A stretch of DNA of 64,000 bases from G963677325 sp963677325 (GTDB lineage: Bacteria > Bacteroidota > Bacteroidia > Bacteroidales > Prolixibacteraceae): contig CAXXGM010000007.1 in NCBI GenBank assembly GCA_963677325.2, forward strand, positions 124,001 to 188,000. The letters are read 5' to 3'. The position numbers and the translations under genes are program-made. Position 1 is the stretch's first letter; each line of letters starts with the position of its first letter. Shown one piece after another: positions 50,831 through 59,672 of the stretch. The notes below the pieces were generated by a model. That model had not been told where the DNA came from. It saw only the letters and a list, made by a program, of their open reading frames with translations, and made no database searches.

Positions 50831-52582
50831 ATGAATGAGAATCAATCCATCGTTTTTTTATTAAAAACAAGGTTCAGTAATTCGGTTGTCCTTTATGAAG
50901 AGACAGCCCGGGATGAAACACTTGTTTTATGGATAGATAAAGAAAACATTCAGGCTGTCTTGCGATACCTGAAAAATGAATCCCTATACAGGTTTAAAAT
51001 GCTTTTTGACTTGACGGCAATAGACGAGCGAAGGAGGATATACAGGGATGGACAGCCGGTAAGTGATTTTACTATCGTTTATACAATCACCTCTTTAGAT
51101 AAGAACAATGATATACGAATAAAAGTTCCTCTCACAGGGACAAATCCTACGGTTCCTTCAATCAGCAATATCTGGACTTCCGCTAACTGGTATGAACGGG
51201 AGGTGTTTGACTTGTTTGGAATCCATTTTTCCGGCCATCCTAATTTAAGACGAATATTGATGCCCTCTTATTGGGAAGGACATCCGTTAAGAAAAGAACA
51301 TTATGCGCGTGCAACGGAAGCTGGACCTTTCAAATATGATGAAAAGAAGTTTGAAAGCGAAGAAGCTGAATTGAGGTTTCATCCGGAAAATTGGGGAATG
51401 GACACCAAGAGCGAAGATTCAGACTATTTATTTCTCAATCTGGGTCCTCAGCATCCGGGTACACATGGCGTACTGAGACTTCTCCTGCAACTTGATGGGG
51501 AAGACATCGTCGACATTGTTCCGGATATCGGATTCCATCATCGTGGCGCAGAAAAAATGGCTGAAAGACAGACCTGGCATACTTACCTCCCCTATACAGA
51601 CAGGATAGACTATCTAAGTGGATTATTGAATAATCTTGCCTATGTCGTGACCATTGAGAAAATAGCCGGTATTAAGATTCCACCCAGAGCTCAGGTTATC
51701 AGGATTATGACCAGTGAACTTTTCCGGATAATAAGCCACCTGGTATGGTTAGGAACCTATGCACAGGATCTTGGACAGATGTCTCCGGTATTTTATGCTT
51801 TCAATGATAGGGAGAAAGCATTTGATATCATCTCTGCCATTACAGGAGGCAGAATGCATCCATCCTGGTTCCGTATTGGCGGAGTAGCACATGATTTACC
51901 GGATGGATGGGCCAGGAAAGTACAGGATTTTATAGATTATTTTCCCAAAAGGCTGGCAGAGTTTGATAAAATGATCATAAGAAACAGGATCTTTAAGGCA
52001 AGAGCTGTCGGGATTGGGGTTTATAATACCGAAGAAGCAATTGAATGGGGAGTTACAGGACCTGGGCTTCGTGCTACAGGATTAAACTGGGATTATCGTA
52101 AAAAAAGACCTTACTCTGGTATTGACCAATTTGAGTTTGAAATACCAACAGGTAAAAACGGAGATTGTTATGACCGTTCCCTGGTTAGAATGGAAGAGAT
52201 GCGCCAGAGTCTGAGAATTATGCAGCAATGTGTTAACAATATGCCTGAAGGCCCTTATAAATCAGATCATCCTTTGACAACCCCTCCAATTAAGGAAAAA
52301 ACAATGAATGATATAGAAACGCTTATTGATCATTTTCTTTCGGTTTCCTGGGGCCCGGTTATTCCTGCCGGGGAGGGCATGGTGCCGATTGAAGGGGCAA
52401 AAGGTGGCTATGGTTATTATCTGATCAGTGATTTAAGCACGAACGCTTACCGATGCCGGATAAGGACTCCATCGTTTCCTCACATGCAGATGGTTCCTTA
52501 TATAAGCAAAGGATATACTATTGCTGACCTGCTCTCCATATTAGGATCCGTAGATTTTGTACTGGCAGAGATAGACAGGTGA
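50831..52582 (+). CDS. nuoCD: fused NADH-quinone oxidoreductase subunit C/D
   Basis: A 583-aa fusion of NuoC and NuoD. Residues ~1-160 are NuoC (WYEREVFDLFGIHFSGHPNL then RRILMPSYWEGHPLRKEHY); a short linker follows; residues ~185-583 are NuoD (LNLGPQHPGTHGVLRLLLQL, VDIVPDIGFHHRGAEKMAER, SELFRIISHLVWLGTYAQDL, RGAKGGYGYYLISD-like end). Such fusions are known in E. coli and several other phyla. NuoD lines the quinone cavity; its HPGTHG and Tyr/His residues are present. Confidence 0.96.
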   Translation: MNENQSIVFLLKTRFSNSVVLYEETARDETLVLWIDKENIQAVLRYLKNESLYRFKMLFDLTAIDERRRIYRDGQPVSDFTIVYTITSLDKNNDIRIKVPLTGTNPTVPSISNIWTSANWYEREVFDLFGIHFSGHPNLRRILMPSYWEGHPLRKEHYARATEAGPFKYDEKKFESEEAELRFHPENWGMDTKSEDSDYLFLNLGPQHPGTHGVLRLLLQLDGEDIVDIVPDIGFHHRGAEKMAERQTWHTYLPYTDRIDYLSGLLNNLAYVVTIEKIAGIKIPPRAQVIRIMTSELFRIISHLVWLGTYAQDLGQMSPVFYAFNDREKAFDIISAITGGRMHPSWFRIGGVAHDLPDGWARKVQDFIDYFPKRLAEFDKMIIRNRIFKARAVGIGVYNTEEAIEWGVTGPGLRATGLNWDYRKKRPYSGIDQFEFEIPTGKNGDCYDRSLVRMEEMRQSLRIMQQCVNNMPEGPYKSDHPLTTPPIKEKTMNDIETLIDHFLSVSWGPVIPAGEGMVPIEGAKGGYGYYLISDLSTNAYRCRIRTPSFPHMQMVPYISKGYTIADLLSILGSVDFVLAEIDR

Positions 52583-52671
52583 GATATTAGTGATGAGATA
52601 TTAGTGATGCGTGATGAGTAAACAGTAAACAGTGAACAATGAACAGGGAGGTTAAATTTAATGATTGAAGA
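52583..52671. repeat. GATATTAGTGATGAG/AGTAAACAG word spacer before nuoE
   Basis: GATATTAGTGATGAGATATT and TAGTGATGCGTGATGAGTAA lead into AACAGTAAACAGTGAACAAT and GAACAGG, all approximate direct repeats. No ORF. Confidence 0.6.
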
Positions 52672-53136
52672 ATGCTTACAGATCAGGAAAAAGAAGAGAT
52701 TTTACACGAGGTAAAGTTGTACCCTTATTCGCAGGCTGCATGTATTGATGCACTGCGGATTGTCCAGAAAGAAAGAAGATGGGTCTCGGATGAAAACGTA
52801 GTGGATATTGCCAATTTACTGAATATCTCTGTTGAAGATGTAGACAGTGTGGCTTCTTTTTACTCCCGGATTTACCGCAAGCCGGTCGGTCGAAATATTA
52901 TCCTGATTTGTGACAGCATGGTTTGTATGATGATGGGAGGGGAATCACTGTATGAATATTTTAATAAGAAACTCGGGATCGGTTTTTCTGAAACAACACT
53001 TGACAGCCGATTTACAATCCTTCCGATTTCGTGTCTTGGTGATTGTGATCACGCCCCTTCTTTCATGATAAACGGAGACTTGTATAATAACCTTACGAAG
53101 GAAAAAATTGATGAGATATTTGAGAAATACTTATAA
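52672..53136 (+). CDS. nuoE: NADH-quinone oxidoreductase subunit E
   Basis: A 154-aa thioredoxin-fold [2Fe-2S] subunit (cluster N1a). Seen: an N-terminal helical part (YPYSQAACIDALRIVQKERR, WVSDENVVDIANLLNISVED, VASFYSRIYRKPVG) and the four cluster ligands as CDSMVC and CLGDC, matching C-x4-C and C-x3-C of NuoE. Together with NuoF and NuoG it forms the NADH-oxidising module that many Bacteroidales complex I operons lack. Confidence 0.96.
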   Translation: MLTDQEKEEILHEVKLYPYSQAACIDALRIVQKERRWVSDENVVDIANLLNISVEDVDSVASFYSRIYRKPVGRNIILICDSMVCMMMGGESLYEYFNKKLGIGFSETTLDSRFTILPISCLGDCDHAPSFMINGDLYNNLTKEKIDEIFEKYL

Positions 53137-53137
53137 G

Positions 53138-53168
53138 AATTACGAATTACGAATTACGAATTACGAAA
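53138..53168. repeat. GAATTAC tandem repeat before nuoF
   Basis: Four head-to-tail copies of the 7-base unit GAATTAC (AGAATTACGAATTACGAATT ACGAATTACGAA) fill most of the 36-bp gap between nuoE and nuoF. Confidence 0.8.
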
Positions 53169-53172
53169 TGAA

Positions 53173-54450
53173 ATGGAATTTCCTTTAACAAAACATATTA
53201 AACACGTTGAGTCACCTCTTTCACTTTCGGAATATGAAAAAGTGGGAGGATATAAAGCTGTTCATAAGGCATTAAAGGAAATGACACCTGACGAGATTAT
53301 CAATCAGGTGAAAGCATCTAATTTGATGGGAAGGGGAGGGGCAGGATTCTTAACAGGATTAAAATGGAGTCTTGTTCCAAAAACAAAGGAAGGAGATACA
53401 GCCCCCAGAACCTTACTGGCCAATGCTGATGAAATGGAACCAGGCGCTTTTAAGGACCGTTATCTGGTGGAAGGCAATCCTCATCAGCTGATAGCCGGGA
53501 TGATCATTGCATCCTTTGCCATACAGGCCGAAACAGCCTATATTTTCCTTAGATGGGCTTACCGGAAAGCTGAAACCTGTCTGCGGAAAGCTATTTCTGA
53601 AGCTTATGAAGCGGGTTACCTTGGAAACAATGTTTTAGGTACCGGATATAAACTGGACATACACATTCATGTAAGTACCGGGAGATATATGTGTGGGGAA
53701 GAAACAGCTCTGATCAATTCCATCGAAGGGAAAAGGGCCAATCCAAGATCAAAACCTCCTTATCCCGCTATGTTGGGGATGTTTGGAAAGTCCTCTACCG
53801 TGAATAACGTGGAGACCTTGAGTTGTGTTCCGCATATTATTGAAAACGGGCCACAATGGTTTAAAGACATCAGTGCCACAGGTGAAGGGGGAACCAAACT
53901 TTATGGTGTAAGCGGACATGTAAAGAAAACCGGAATTTGGGAACTCCCTCTTGGTGTTACGCTTGGGGAATTGCTGAACAACTATGCAGGTGGAATGCAG
54001 GACGGTTATAAATTCAAAGGAGCCCTTCCGGGAGGTGCTTCTACTGATTTCCTGGTGGAGCAGCATTTTGAAGTAAAAATGGATTTTGCATCGGTTCCCA
54101 AAGCCGGAAGTCGTCTTGGTACAGGAACCATGACCATTCTTGATGATAAGCTTTGTCCTGTGAAGTTTATTCATAATATGATAAAATTTTTTGCTCTCGA
54201 AAGCTGCGGTTGGTGTACTCCATGCCGGGAGGGACTCCCATGGGTGGAAAAAATCCTGAGATCCATGGAAGAAGGAGAAGGCAGAAATGGAGATATGGAA
54301 ATCCTGAAATTCCACACTTCTTACTTAGGGCCTGGAAATACTTTTTGCGCATTAGCCCCGGGAGCGATGGAACCCTTGCAGAGCGGATTGAAATATTTTC
54401 ATGACGATTTTATAAAACATATCATCGACAAGAAATGTCCATGGAAATAA
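53173..54450 (+). CDS. nuoF: NADH-quinone oxidoreductase subunit F
   Basis: A 425-aa flavoprotein that oxidises NADH through FMN and passes electrons to cluster N3. Seen: MGRGGAGFLTGLKWSLVPK near residue 51 (FMN/NADH glycine motif), LLANADEMEPGAFKDRYLVE near residue 80, GRYMCGEETALINSIEGKRA near residue 170, and the N3 ligands in ESCGWCTPCREGLPWVEKI near residue 343 plus NTFCALAPGAMEPLQSG near residue 390. It overlaps the start of nuoG by 16 bases. Confidence 0.97.
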   Translation: MEFPLTKHIKHVESPLSLSEYEKVGGYKAVHKALKEMTPDEIINQVKASNLMGRGGAGFLTGLKWSLVPKTKEGDTAPRTLLANADEMEPGAFKDRYLVEGNPHQLIAGMIIASFAIQAETAYIFLRWAYRKAETCLRKAISEAYEAGYLGNNVLGTGYKLDIHIHVSTGRYMCGEETALINSIEGKRANPRSKPPYPAMLGMFGKSSTVNNVETLSCVPHIIENGPQWFKDISATGEGGTKLYGVSGHVKKTGIWELPLGVTLGELLNNYAGGMQDGYKFKGALPGGASTDFLVEQHFEVKMDFASVPKAGSRLGTGTMTILDDKLCPVKFIHNMIKFFALESCGWCTPCREGLPWVEKILRSMEEGEGRNGDMEILKFHTSYLGPGNTFCALAPGAMEPLQSGLKYFHDDFIKHIIDKKCPWK

Positions 54451-57158
54451 AAAAAGTAAATATCACTATCGACGGGAAGATGTTTGAGACTTTACCAGAA
54501 AAAAATCTTCTTCATGCATTGTTGTCACTCGGCTATGATATTCCTCATTTTTGTTTCCATCCTGCCCTTGGATCGGTTGGTGCCTGTCGTCTCTGTGCAG
54601 TCAGAAAATTCAGGGATGAAAATGATAAAATAGGCAGGATCGTCATGTCATGTATGGAACCCGTTGTGGAAGGATTAAATATTTCAGTTGAGGATGAAGA
54701 TGTCCGTAATTTCAGAAAAGCGGTGATTGAAAGCCTGATGCTTAATCATCCTCATGATTGTCCTGTTTGTGATGAAGGAGGTGAATGCCACTTGCAGGAT
54801 ATGACGGTCATGACAGGGCATGATTACCGCAGATATAATTTTCGCAAGAGGACATTTAAAAATCAATATCTGGGTCCATTCATCAATCATGAAATGAACC
54901 GTTGTATCCAGTGTTACCGCTGTGTCCGGTTTTATAAGGACTATGCAGGAGGAACGGATTTGAATGTTTTTGGATGTCATGACAGGTTGTTTTTTGGCCG
55001 TTCTGCTGATGGAGTACTGGAGAGTGAATTCAGCGGAAATCTGGCTGAAGTTTGTCCTACAGGAGTTTTTACTGATAAGACTTTGGGGAAACATTATACC
55101 CGTAAATGGGATTTGACTAATTCTCCTTCCATATGCAATCATTGCAGTATGGGATGTAATATCATCGTATGTCAGCGCTATGGAAGCGTTAGAAGGATCA
55201 GAAACAGGTATAATGGTAAAGTAAATGGGAATTTCCTCTGTGACAGAGGAAGATTTGGATATGAATTTATCAATAGTGAAAGCAGAATAAAACATTTTCT
55301 GATCCGCTCATCCCGGAATACCGGTATGGAAATAGTGGAGGAGGAAGCTTTAAAAGCAAAACTGACTACTTTCTTTTCGGAAAAAGAACGGGTGATCGGA
55401 ATCGGTTCACCAAGAGCTTCGCTGGAATCAAATTATAGTTTGCTGCAGATGGTGGGGAAAGATAATTTCTTCAGCGGCCTATCAAAAAAGGATCAGGAAC
55501 TCATAGAAAAGGCGGTCAGAATGCTGTCGGAGGAGGGTATTTATACACCATCCCTGAAGGAAATTGAGAAAGCGGATGCCGTACTTATTCTTGGTGAAGA
55601 CATAACCAATACGGCTCCCATGATGGCTCTTGCTTTACGTCAGGCTTCCAGGAATGCAACCTTTGAATTGGCTAAGAGAAAACACATTCCCCTCTGGCAG
55701 GATGATGCAGTCAGGATAAATGGAGACCGTGCTCTTTCACCTTTCTTCATTCTTACGCCCCATAAAGATAAACTGGATGATATTGCCTGGAAATCGATGA
55801 GATTAACCCCTCCGGATATTGGACGATTAGGGATGGCTGTTGTATCCCAATTGGAAGGAAATACAGCATCATTCAGGGATTTCAGGGATGAGGAGAAGGA
55901 ATTGGTTCAGAATATATCCAACGAGCTAAAAAAGGCTAAAAACCCATTAATAATAGGGGGCGTTCATTTAAGAGACGAAGCGGTACTTAATTCAGCTTTC
56001 CTTATTGCCCGTTCTCTGTCACAACCTGATAAGAAATCCAATCTCAGTTTTGTTTTCCCGGAATGCAACTCAGTCGGATCCGCTTTATTGAATGGTAAAC
56101 CTTTGGAAGAAGCGGTTGAACGGTCAAAAGAAGGAAATGTTTCCACGGTTGTTATTCTTGAAAATAACCTCTTTCTCCGTGCGGATAATAATCAGATGGA
56201 TGATTTTTTTGATCGGTGCAAACAAGTTGTTGTATTGGATCATATCAACACGGAGACAACTTCCATGGCAGATGTTATCATTCCGGTAGGAACCTATGCA
56301 GAAACTACCGGAACGTTAGTGAATAATGAGGGAAGAGCACAGCGCTTCTATACCGATATTCCAGAGAATTTCCCTGTTCTGGATAGTTGGCGATGGATTG
56401 GGAAGCTTAATGAAATACTGAATGGGGGAAAAAAATCTTACAGTTATCAGGAAATTGTACAATCAATAAGTGAATCAATTTCTTCTTTTAAAGAGCTGAT
56501 AAACTTATTTGACGAGCAATCCACCAAAATGCGGAATGAGAAGATTGCCAGGCAGACTCCCCGTTTCAGCGGCAGAACTGCTATGACAGCAAATATTGAT
56601 GTAAGCGAACCTGCTCCTCCGGGAGATCCGGATTCCCCGCTTGCCTATAGTATGGAAGGAAGGAGGGAAATACCTCCCTCGTCCATGGTGCCTTATTATT
56701 GGTCCCCGGGATGGAATTCGGTTCAGGCATTTTATAAATATACAGATGAACCGAACGGATCACTGAAAGGCGGTGATCCCGGAATCAGGCTGTTAAATGA
56801 AAATCAGAAGAATGGATTTGTTCAGAACCAGGTTTTATCGGTATTCAAGGCCCGGTCAGACAAATTCTATTTTGTCCCGGTACATCATATTTATGGATCC
56901 GAGGAATTGAGTTCAAGAGGTCAGGCTGTTAAGCAAAGAATGACGGAATCGCTCATTTATATAAACTCTTCTGATGCGAATCGGATTGGCATTAAAGAGG
57001 ATGAATCTGCAGAGGTGGGTATAAATGACAACAAGTTTACCATTAAAATACAAATTGATGAGAGCATCCCTTTGGGGGTGGTGGGAATTTACAGAAGACT
57101 TACTGAAATCCCTTTCCTTGATCTGCCGGGTTGGGGTGATGTCAGAAAATTTCAATAA
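54435..57158 (+). CDS. nuoG: NADH-quinone oxidoreductase subunit G
   Basis: A 907-aa Fe-S subunit of the NADH arm. Seen: N-terminal [2Fe-2S] ferredoxin fold (PHFCFHPALGSVGACRLCAV), then CPVCDEGGECHLQDM and NRCIQCYRCVRFYKDYAGGT with EVCPTGVFTDK (N4/N5), and SPSICNHCSMGCNIIVCQRY near residue 230, the cysteine set of cluster N7, kept only in some bacteria. A long molybdopterin-oxidoreductase-like domain (residues ~280-700; DVIIPVGTYAETTGTLVNNE then GRAQRF) and a C-terminal domain follow. Length is close to E. coli NuoG (908). Confidence 0.96.
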   Translation: MSMEIKKVNITIDGKMFETLPEKNLLHALLSLGYDIPHFCFHPALGSVGACRLCAVRKFRDENDKIGRIVMSCMEPVVEGLNISVEDEDVRNFRKAVIESLMLNHPHDCPVCDEGGECHLQDMTVMTGHDYRRYNFRKRTFKNQYLGPFINHEMNRCIQCYRCVRFYKDYAGGTDLNVFGCHDRLFFGRSADGVLESEFSGNLAEVCPTGVFTDKTLGKHYTRKWDLTNSPSICNHCSMGCNIIVCQRYGSVRRIRNRYNGKVNGNFLCDRGRFGYEFINSESRIKHFLIRSSRNTGMEIVEEEALKAKLTTFFSEKERVIGIGSPRASLESNYSLLQMVGKDNFFSGLSKKDQELIEKAVRMLSEEGIYTPSLKEIEKADAVLILGEDITNTAPMMALALRQASRNATFELAKRKHIPLWQDDAVRINGDRALSPFFILTPHKDKLDDIAWKSMRLTPPDIGRLGMAVVSQLEGNTASFRDFRDEEKELVQNISNELKKAKNPLIIGGVHLRDEAVLNSAFLIARSLSQPDKKSNLSFVFPECNSVGSALLNGKPLEEAVERSKEGNVSTVVILENNLFLRADNNQMDDFFDRCKQVVVLDHINTETTSMADVIIPVGTYAETTGTLVNNEGRAQRFYTDIPENFPVLDSWRWIGKLNEILNGGKKSYSYQEIVQSISESISSFKELINLFDEQSTKMRNEKIARQTPRFSGRTAMTANIDVSEPAPPGDPDSPLAYSMEGRREIPPSSMVPYYWSPGWNSVQAFYKYTDEPNGSLKGGDPGIRLLNENQKNGFVQNQVLSVFKARSDKFYFVPVHHIYGSEELSSRGQAVKQRMTESLIYINSSDANRIGIKEDESAEVGINDNKFTIKIQIDESIPLGVVGIYRRLTEIPFLDLPGWGDVRKFQ

Positions 57159-57228
57159 CTTGAAGCTTTAGGTTTTAGGCTCTCCTACAGCCTAAAGTCT
57201 ATAGTCTAAAGTCTAATTTTTTAAAAAG
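57159..57228. repeat. TAGGCT/AAGTCTA word spacer before nuoH
   Basis: TTTAGGTTTTAGGCTCTCCT, ACAGCCTAAAGTCTATAGTC and TAAAGTCTAA: repeated and partly complementary words (TAGGCT/AGCCTA) of the same kind as inside the family-B repeats and at 31190-31250. Confidence 0.55.
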
Positions 57229-58170
57229 ATGAGATATATCTTAATAATTCTGGGAGTCTTGATTGTCACCATGACCGTCGCTTCGATGCTTATCTGGATC
57301 GAACGGAGAATGCTTGCCTTATGGCAGGACAGGCTTGGCCCGAATCGTGTTGGACCTGCCGGAATATTTCAGGTGGTAGCAGACATGATTAAAATTTTCT
57401 TTAAGGAAGACTGGATTGCTCCGTTTTCTGACAAAAGTGTTTTTGTAATGGCTCCCGGAATTGTGATGGCTACAGTGCTTCTGACATTTGCCGTAATTCC
57501 CTTTGCTCCGGGTATTCAGATCCTGGATTCCAATATCGCTGTCCTGTTCTTTCTGGGGAATTCCTCTCTTGGAGTATATAGCATTGTTCTCGGAGGTTGG
57601 GCCTCCAATAGTAAATACTCCCTTTTAGGAGGAATCAGGGGGTCGGCTCAGATGCTTACCTATGAAGTATTCATGGGGATTTCTCTAATGGGAGTGGTTA
57701 TGATGGCTGATTCATTCAATTTTCGTGAAATTGTGGAGGCACAAAGAAAAATGTGGTTTGTGGTACCCCAGTTTATGGGATTTGTAATTTTTCTGATCGC
57801 CGGCATTGCAGAGACTCACCGGCTGCCATTTGATCTTCCTGAGGCAGAAGGCGAATTGGTTGCAGGATTCCATTCTGAATATTCCGGTATGAAATTCGGG
57901 ATGTTCTTTGTAGGAGAGTACCTCGCTATCATCTTAATTTCAGCCATCATTGTAACCATGTTTTTTGGCGGATGGCTGGGTCCTGCGTTTTTTCCTCCTG
58001 TGGTGTGGTTTACATTGAAAACATTTGTTTTTATTATATTCTTTTTCCTTCTCAGAGCCTCACTGCCAAGGCCCAGATATGACCAACTGATGAGTTTGGG
58101 ATGGAAAGTACTGTTACCGTTAAGTCTGCTTAATCTGTTGATTACAGGGGCTATTATACTGTTATTCTAA
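57229..58170 (+). CDS. nuoH: NADH-quinone oxidoreductase subunit H
   Basis: A 313-aa membrane subunit forming the quinone entry with NuoD and NuoB. Seen: WIERRMLALWQDRLGPNRVG near residue 23, IFQVVADMIKIFFKEDWIAP near residue 44, YEVFMGISLMGVVM near residue 145 and the acidic loop AETHRLPFDLPEAEGELVAG near residue 197 (the usual ETNRxPFDLPEAExELVAG, with His for Asn). About 8 membrane helices. Confidence 0.97.
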   Translation: MRYILIILGVLIVTMTVASMLIWIERRMLALWQDRLGPNRVGPAGIFQVVADMIKIFFKEDWIAPFSDKSVFVMAPGIVMATVLLTFAVIPFAPGIQILDSNIAVLFFLGNSSLGVYSIVLGGWASNSKYSLLGGIRGSAQMLTYEVFMGISLMGVVMMADSFNFREIVEAQRKMWFVVPQFMGFVIFLIAGIAETHRLPFDLPEAEGELVAGFHSEYSGMKFGMFFVGEYLAIILISAIIVTMFFGGWLGPAFFPPVVWFTLKTFVFIIFFFLLRASLPRPRYDQLMSLGWKVLLPLSLLNLLITGAIILLF

Positions 58171-58183
58171 AAATTGAGAAAGT

Positions 58184-58699
58184 ATGTTCAGTATCTTAAG
58201 AACGCTCTGGCTTACCTTTTTACACGCCTTTCACAAGCGTGAAACAGTGCAGTACCCTGAAGTCAAACCTTATCTGCCGCCAAGATATCGCGGGAGAATC
58301 ATCCTATCCCGTGACCCGGATGGAGATGAGCGTTGCGTGGCCTGCTACCTCTGTGCAGCAGCTTGCCCGGTGGATTGCATTGCGCTTCAGGCTACTCAGG
58401 ATGAAAAGGGCAGACGATACCCGGAGTTTTTCAGAATAAATTTTTCCCGCTGCATCTTTTGTGGTTTTTGTGAAGAAGCTTGCCCTACCTATGCCATACA
58501 ATTAACTCCTGATTTTGAAATGAGTGAATACGACAGGCAAAATATGGTATATGAAAAAGAAAACCTTTTGATCAGTGGAGAAGGGAAATATCATGGGTAT
58601 AATTTCTATAAAGTGGCAGGTGTAGACTTCGGTGTAAAAGTTAAGGGTAGTGGAGAAAATGAGGACCCACCAATGGATGTGCATGATTTGATGCCATGA
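58184..58699 (+). CDS. nuoI: NADH-quinone oxidoreductase subunit I
   Basis: A 171-aa subunit with two [4Fe-4S] clusters (N6a/N6b) bridging NuoG to NuoB. Seen: CVACYLCAAACPVDCI near residue 46 and CIFCGFCEEACPTYAIQLTP near residue 92, plus the N-terminal amphipathic segment (YPEVKPYLPPRYRGRIILSR). 13 bp downstream of nuoH. Confidence 0.97.
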   Translation: MFSILRTLWLTFLHAFHKRETVQYPEVKPYLPPRYRGRIILSRDPDGDERCVACYLCAAACPVDCIALQATQDEKGRRYPEFFRINFSRCIFCGFCEEACPTYAIQLTPDFEMSEYDRQNMVYEKENLLISGEGKYHGYNFYKVAGVDFGVKVKGSGENEDPPMDVHDLMP

Positions 58700-58807
58700 G
58701 AAGGCCATAGACTATAGGCTGAAGGCTGGAGACTGGAGAAGGGAGAAGGAAAACGGAGACTGAAGATGAGAAAATAGGACAAAGATTAATTAATAGAATA
58801 AATTACA
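58700..58807. repeat. GGCTGAAGGCTGGAGA word spacer before nuoJ
   Basis: AGACTATAGGCTGAAGGCTG, GAGACTGGAGAAGGGAGAAG and GAAAACGGAGACTGAAGATG: a short run of near-repeats on one strand. No ORF. Confidence 0.5.
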
Positions 58808-59320
58808 ATGAATGTATTCTTTTACATAGCAGCAATAGTGGCAGTGATTTCAAGTATTCTGACAATTACCAGGAACAATGCAATTCATGCTTTGCTGTAC
58901 CTGATTTTATCCCTGCTTTCCATTTCGGTGATATTTTATTTGCTGGGGGCTCCTTTTATTGCAGCACTGGAGGTTATTATATATGCGGGTGCTATCATGG
59001 TGCTTTTCATTTTTGTGGTCATGATGCTGAATGTAGGCATGGAGGAACGGGTCGAGAAAAACTGGATGAAGCCCAGGATGTGGATTCTCCCTTCCATATT
59101 ATCGCTGATCATTCTTCTTGATCTTGTGGCAATGCTTGTCCAAAGAGAAAAAGTGCAGATTACCGGACAAATAATCAATCCCAAACAAATCGGATTGTCA
59201 CTTTTTACTACCTATGTCTTAATCGTTGAACTCTCGGCTATTTTATTGCTGGCAGGCATCATCGGAGCCTATCATTTGGGAAGGCAGAGGAAAAAGGTTG
59301 TTCATCGTTATCTGAAATGA
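58808..59320 (+). CDS. nuoJ: NADH-quinone oxidoreductase subunit J
   Basis: A 170-aa membrane subunit with five predicted helices. Seen: ITRNNAIHALLYLILSLLSI at the N-terminus, LGAPFIAALEVIIYAGAIMV then LFIFVVMMLNVG (the conserved TM3 pi-bulge region) and YVLIVELSAILLLAGIIGAY near residue 140. Its stop is 26 bp before nuoK. Confidence 0.96.
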   Translation: MNVFFYIAAIVAVISSILTITRNNAIHALLYLILSLLSISVIFYLLGAPFIAALEVIIYAGAIMVLFIFVVMMLNVGMEERVEKNWMKPRMWILPSILSLIILLDLVAMLVQREKVQITGQIINPKQIGLSLFTTYVLIVELSAILLLAGIIGAYHLGRQRKKVVHRYLK

Positions 59321-59346
59321 TCAATATAAAACGCAGGAGATAAACT

Positions 59347-59661
59347 ATGATATCAATTTCTATGGATATTCAATTGGCGCTGGCAGTACTGCTTTTTCTG
59401 ATCGGTTTAATCGGATTGCTGGTCAGGCGAAATTTGGTTTTTATGCTGATGTCTATTGAAATCATGTTAAACAGTGCAGGACTTGCATTCATTATTGCGG
59501 GTTCACACTGGATACAAACCGATGGACAGGTGATGTTCATTTTCATCCTGGCAGTTGCAGCTGCGGAAGTTTCTGTTGGACTGGCATTGATTCTCCAGAT
59601 GCACCATCATTTCAAAACGCTGGATGTGGATGCACTGAATAAATTAAGGGAAATACTTTAA
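59347..59661 (+). CDS. nuoK: NADH-quinone oxidoreductase subunit K
   Basis: A 104-aa three-helix membrane subunit (MrpC-like). Seen: FLIGLIGLLVRRNLVFMLMS then IEIMLNSAGLAFI with the conserved Glu, and FIFILAVAAAEVSVGLALIL with the second conserved Glu of the proton path. A TATGATATCAATTTCTATGG opening offers ATG at 59347. Confidence 0.97.
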   Translation: MISISMDIQLALAVLLFLIGLIGLLVRRNLVFMLMSIEIMLNSAGLAFIIAGSHWIQTDGQVMFIFILAVAAAEVSVGLALILQMHHHFKTLDVDALNKLREIL

Positions 59662-59672
59662 TTAAAAAGAAG

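Noticed and set aside
53138..53168. GAATTAC array as a possible CRISPR or iteron
   Set aside because: It is a 7-base perfect tandem run of four, inside an operon spacer, with no spacers and no replication gene nearby.
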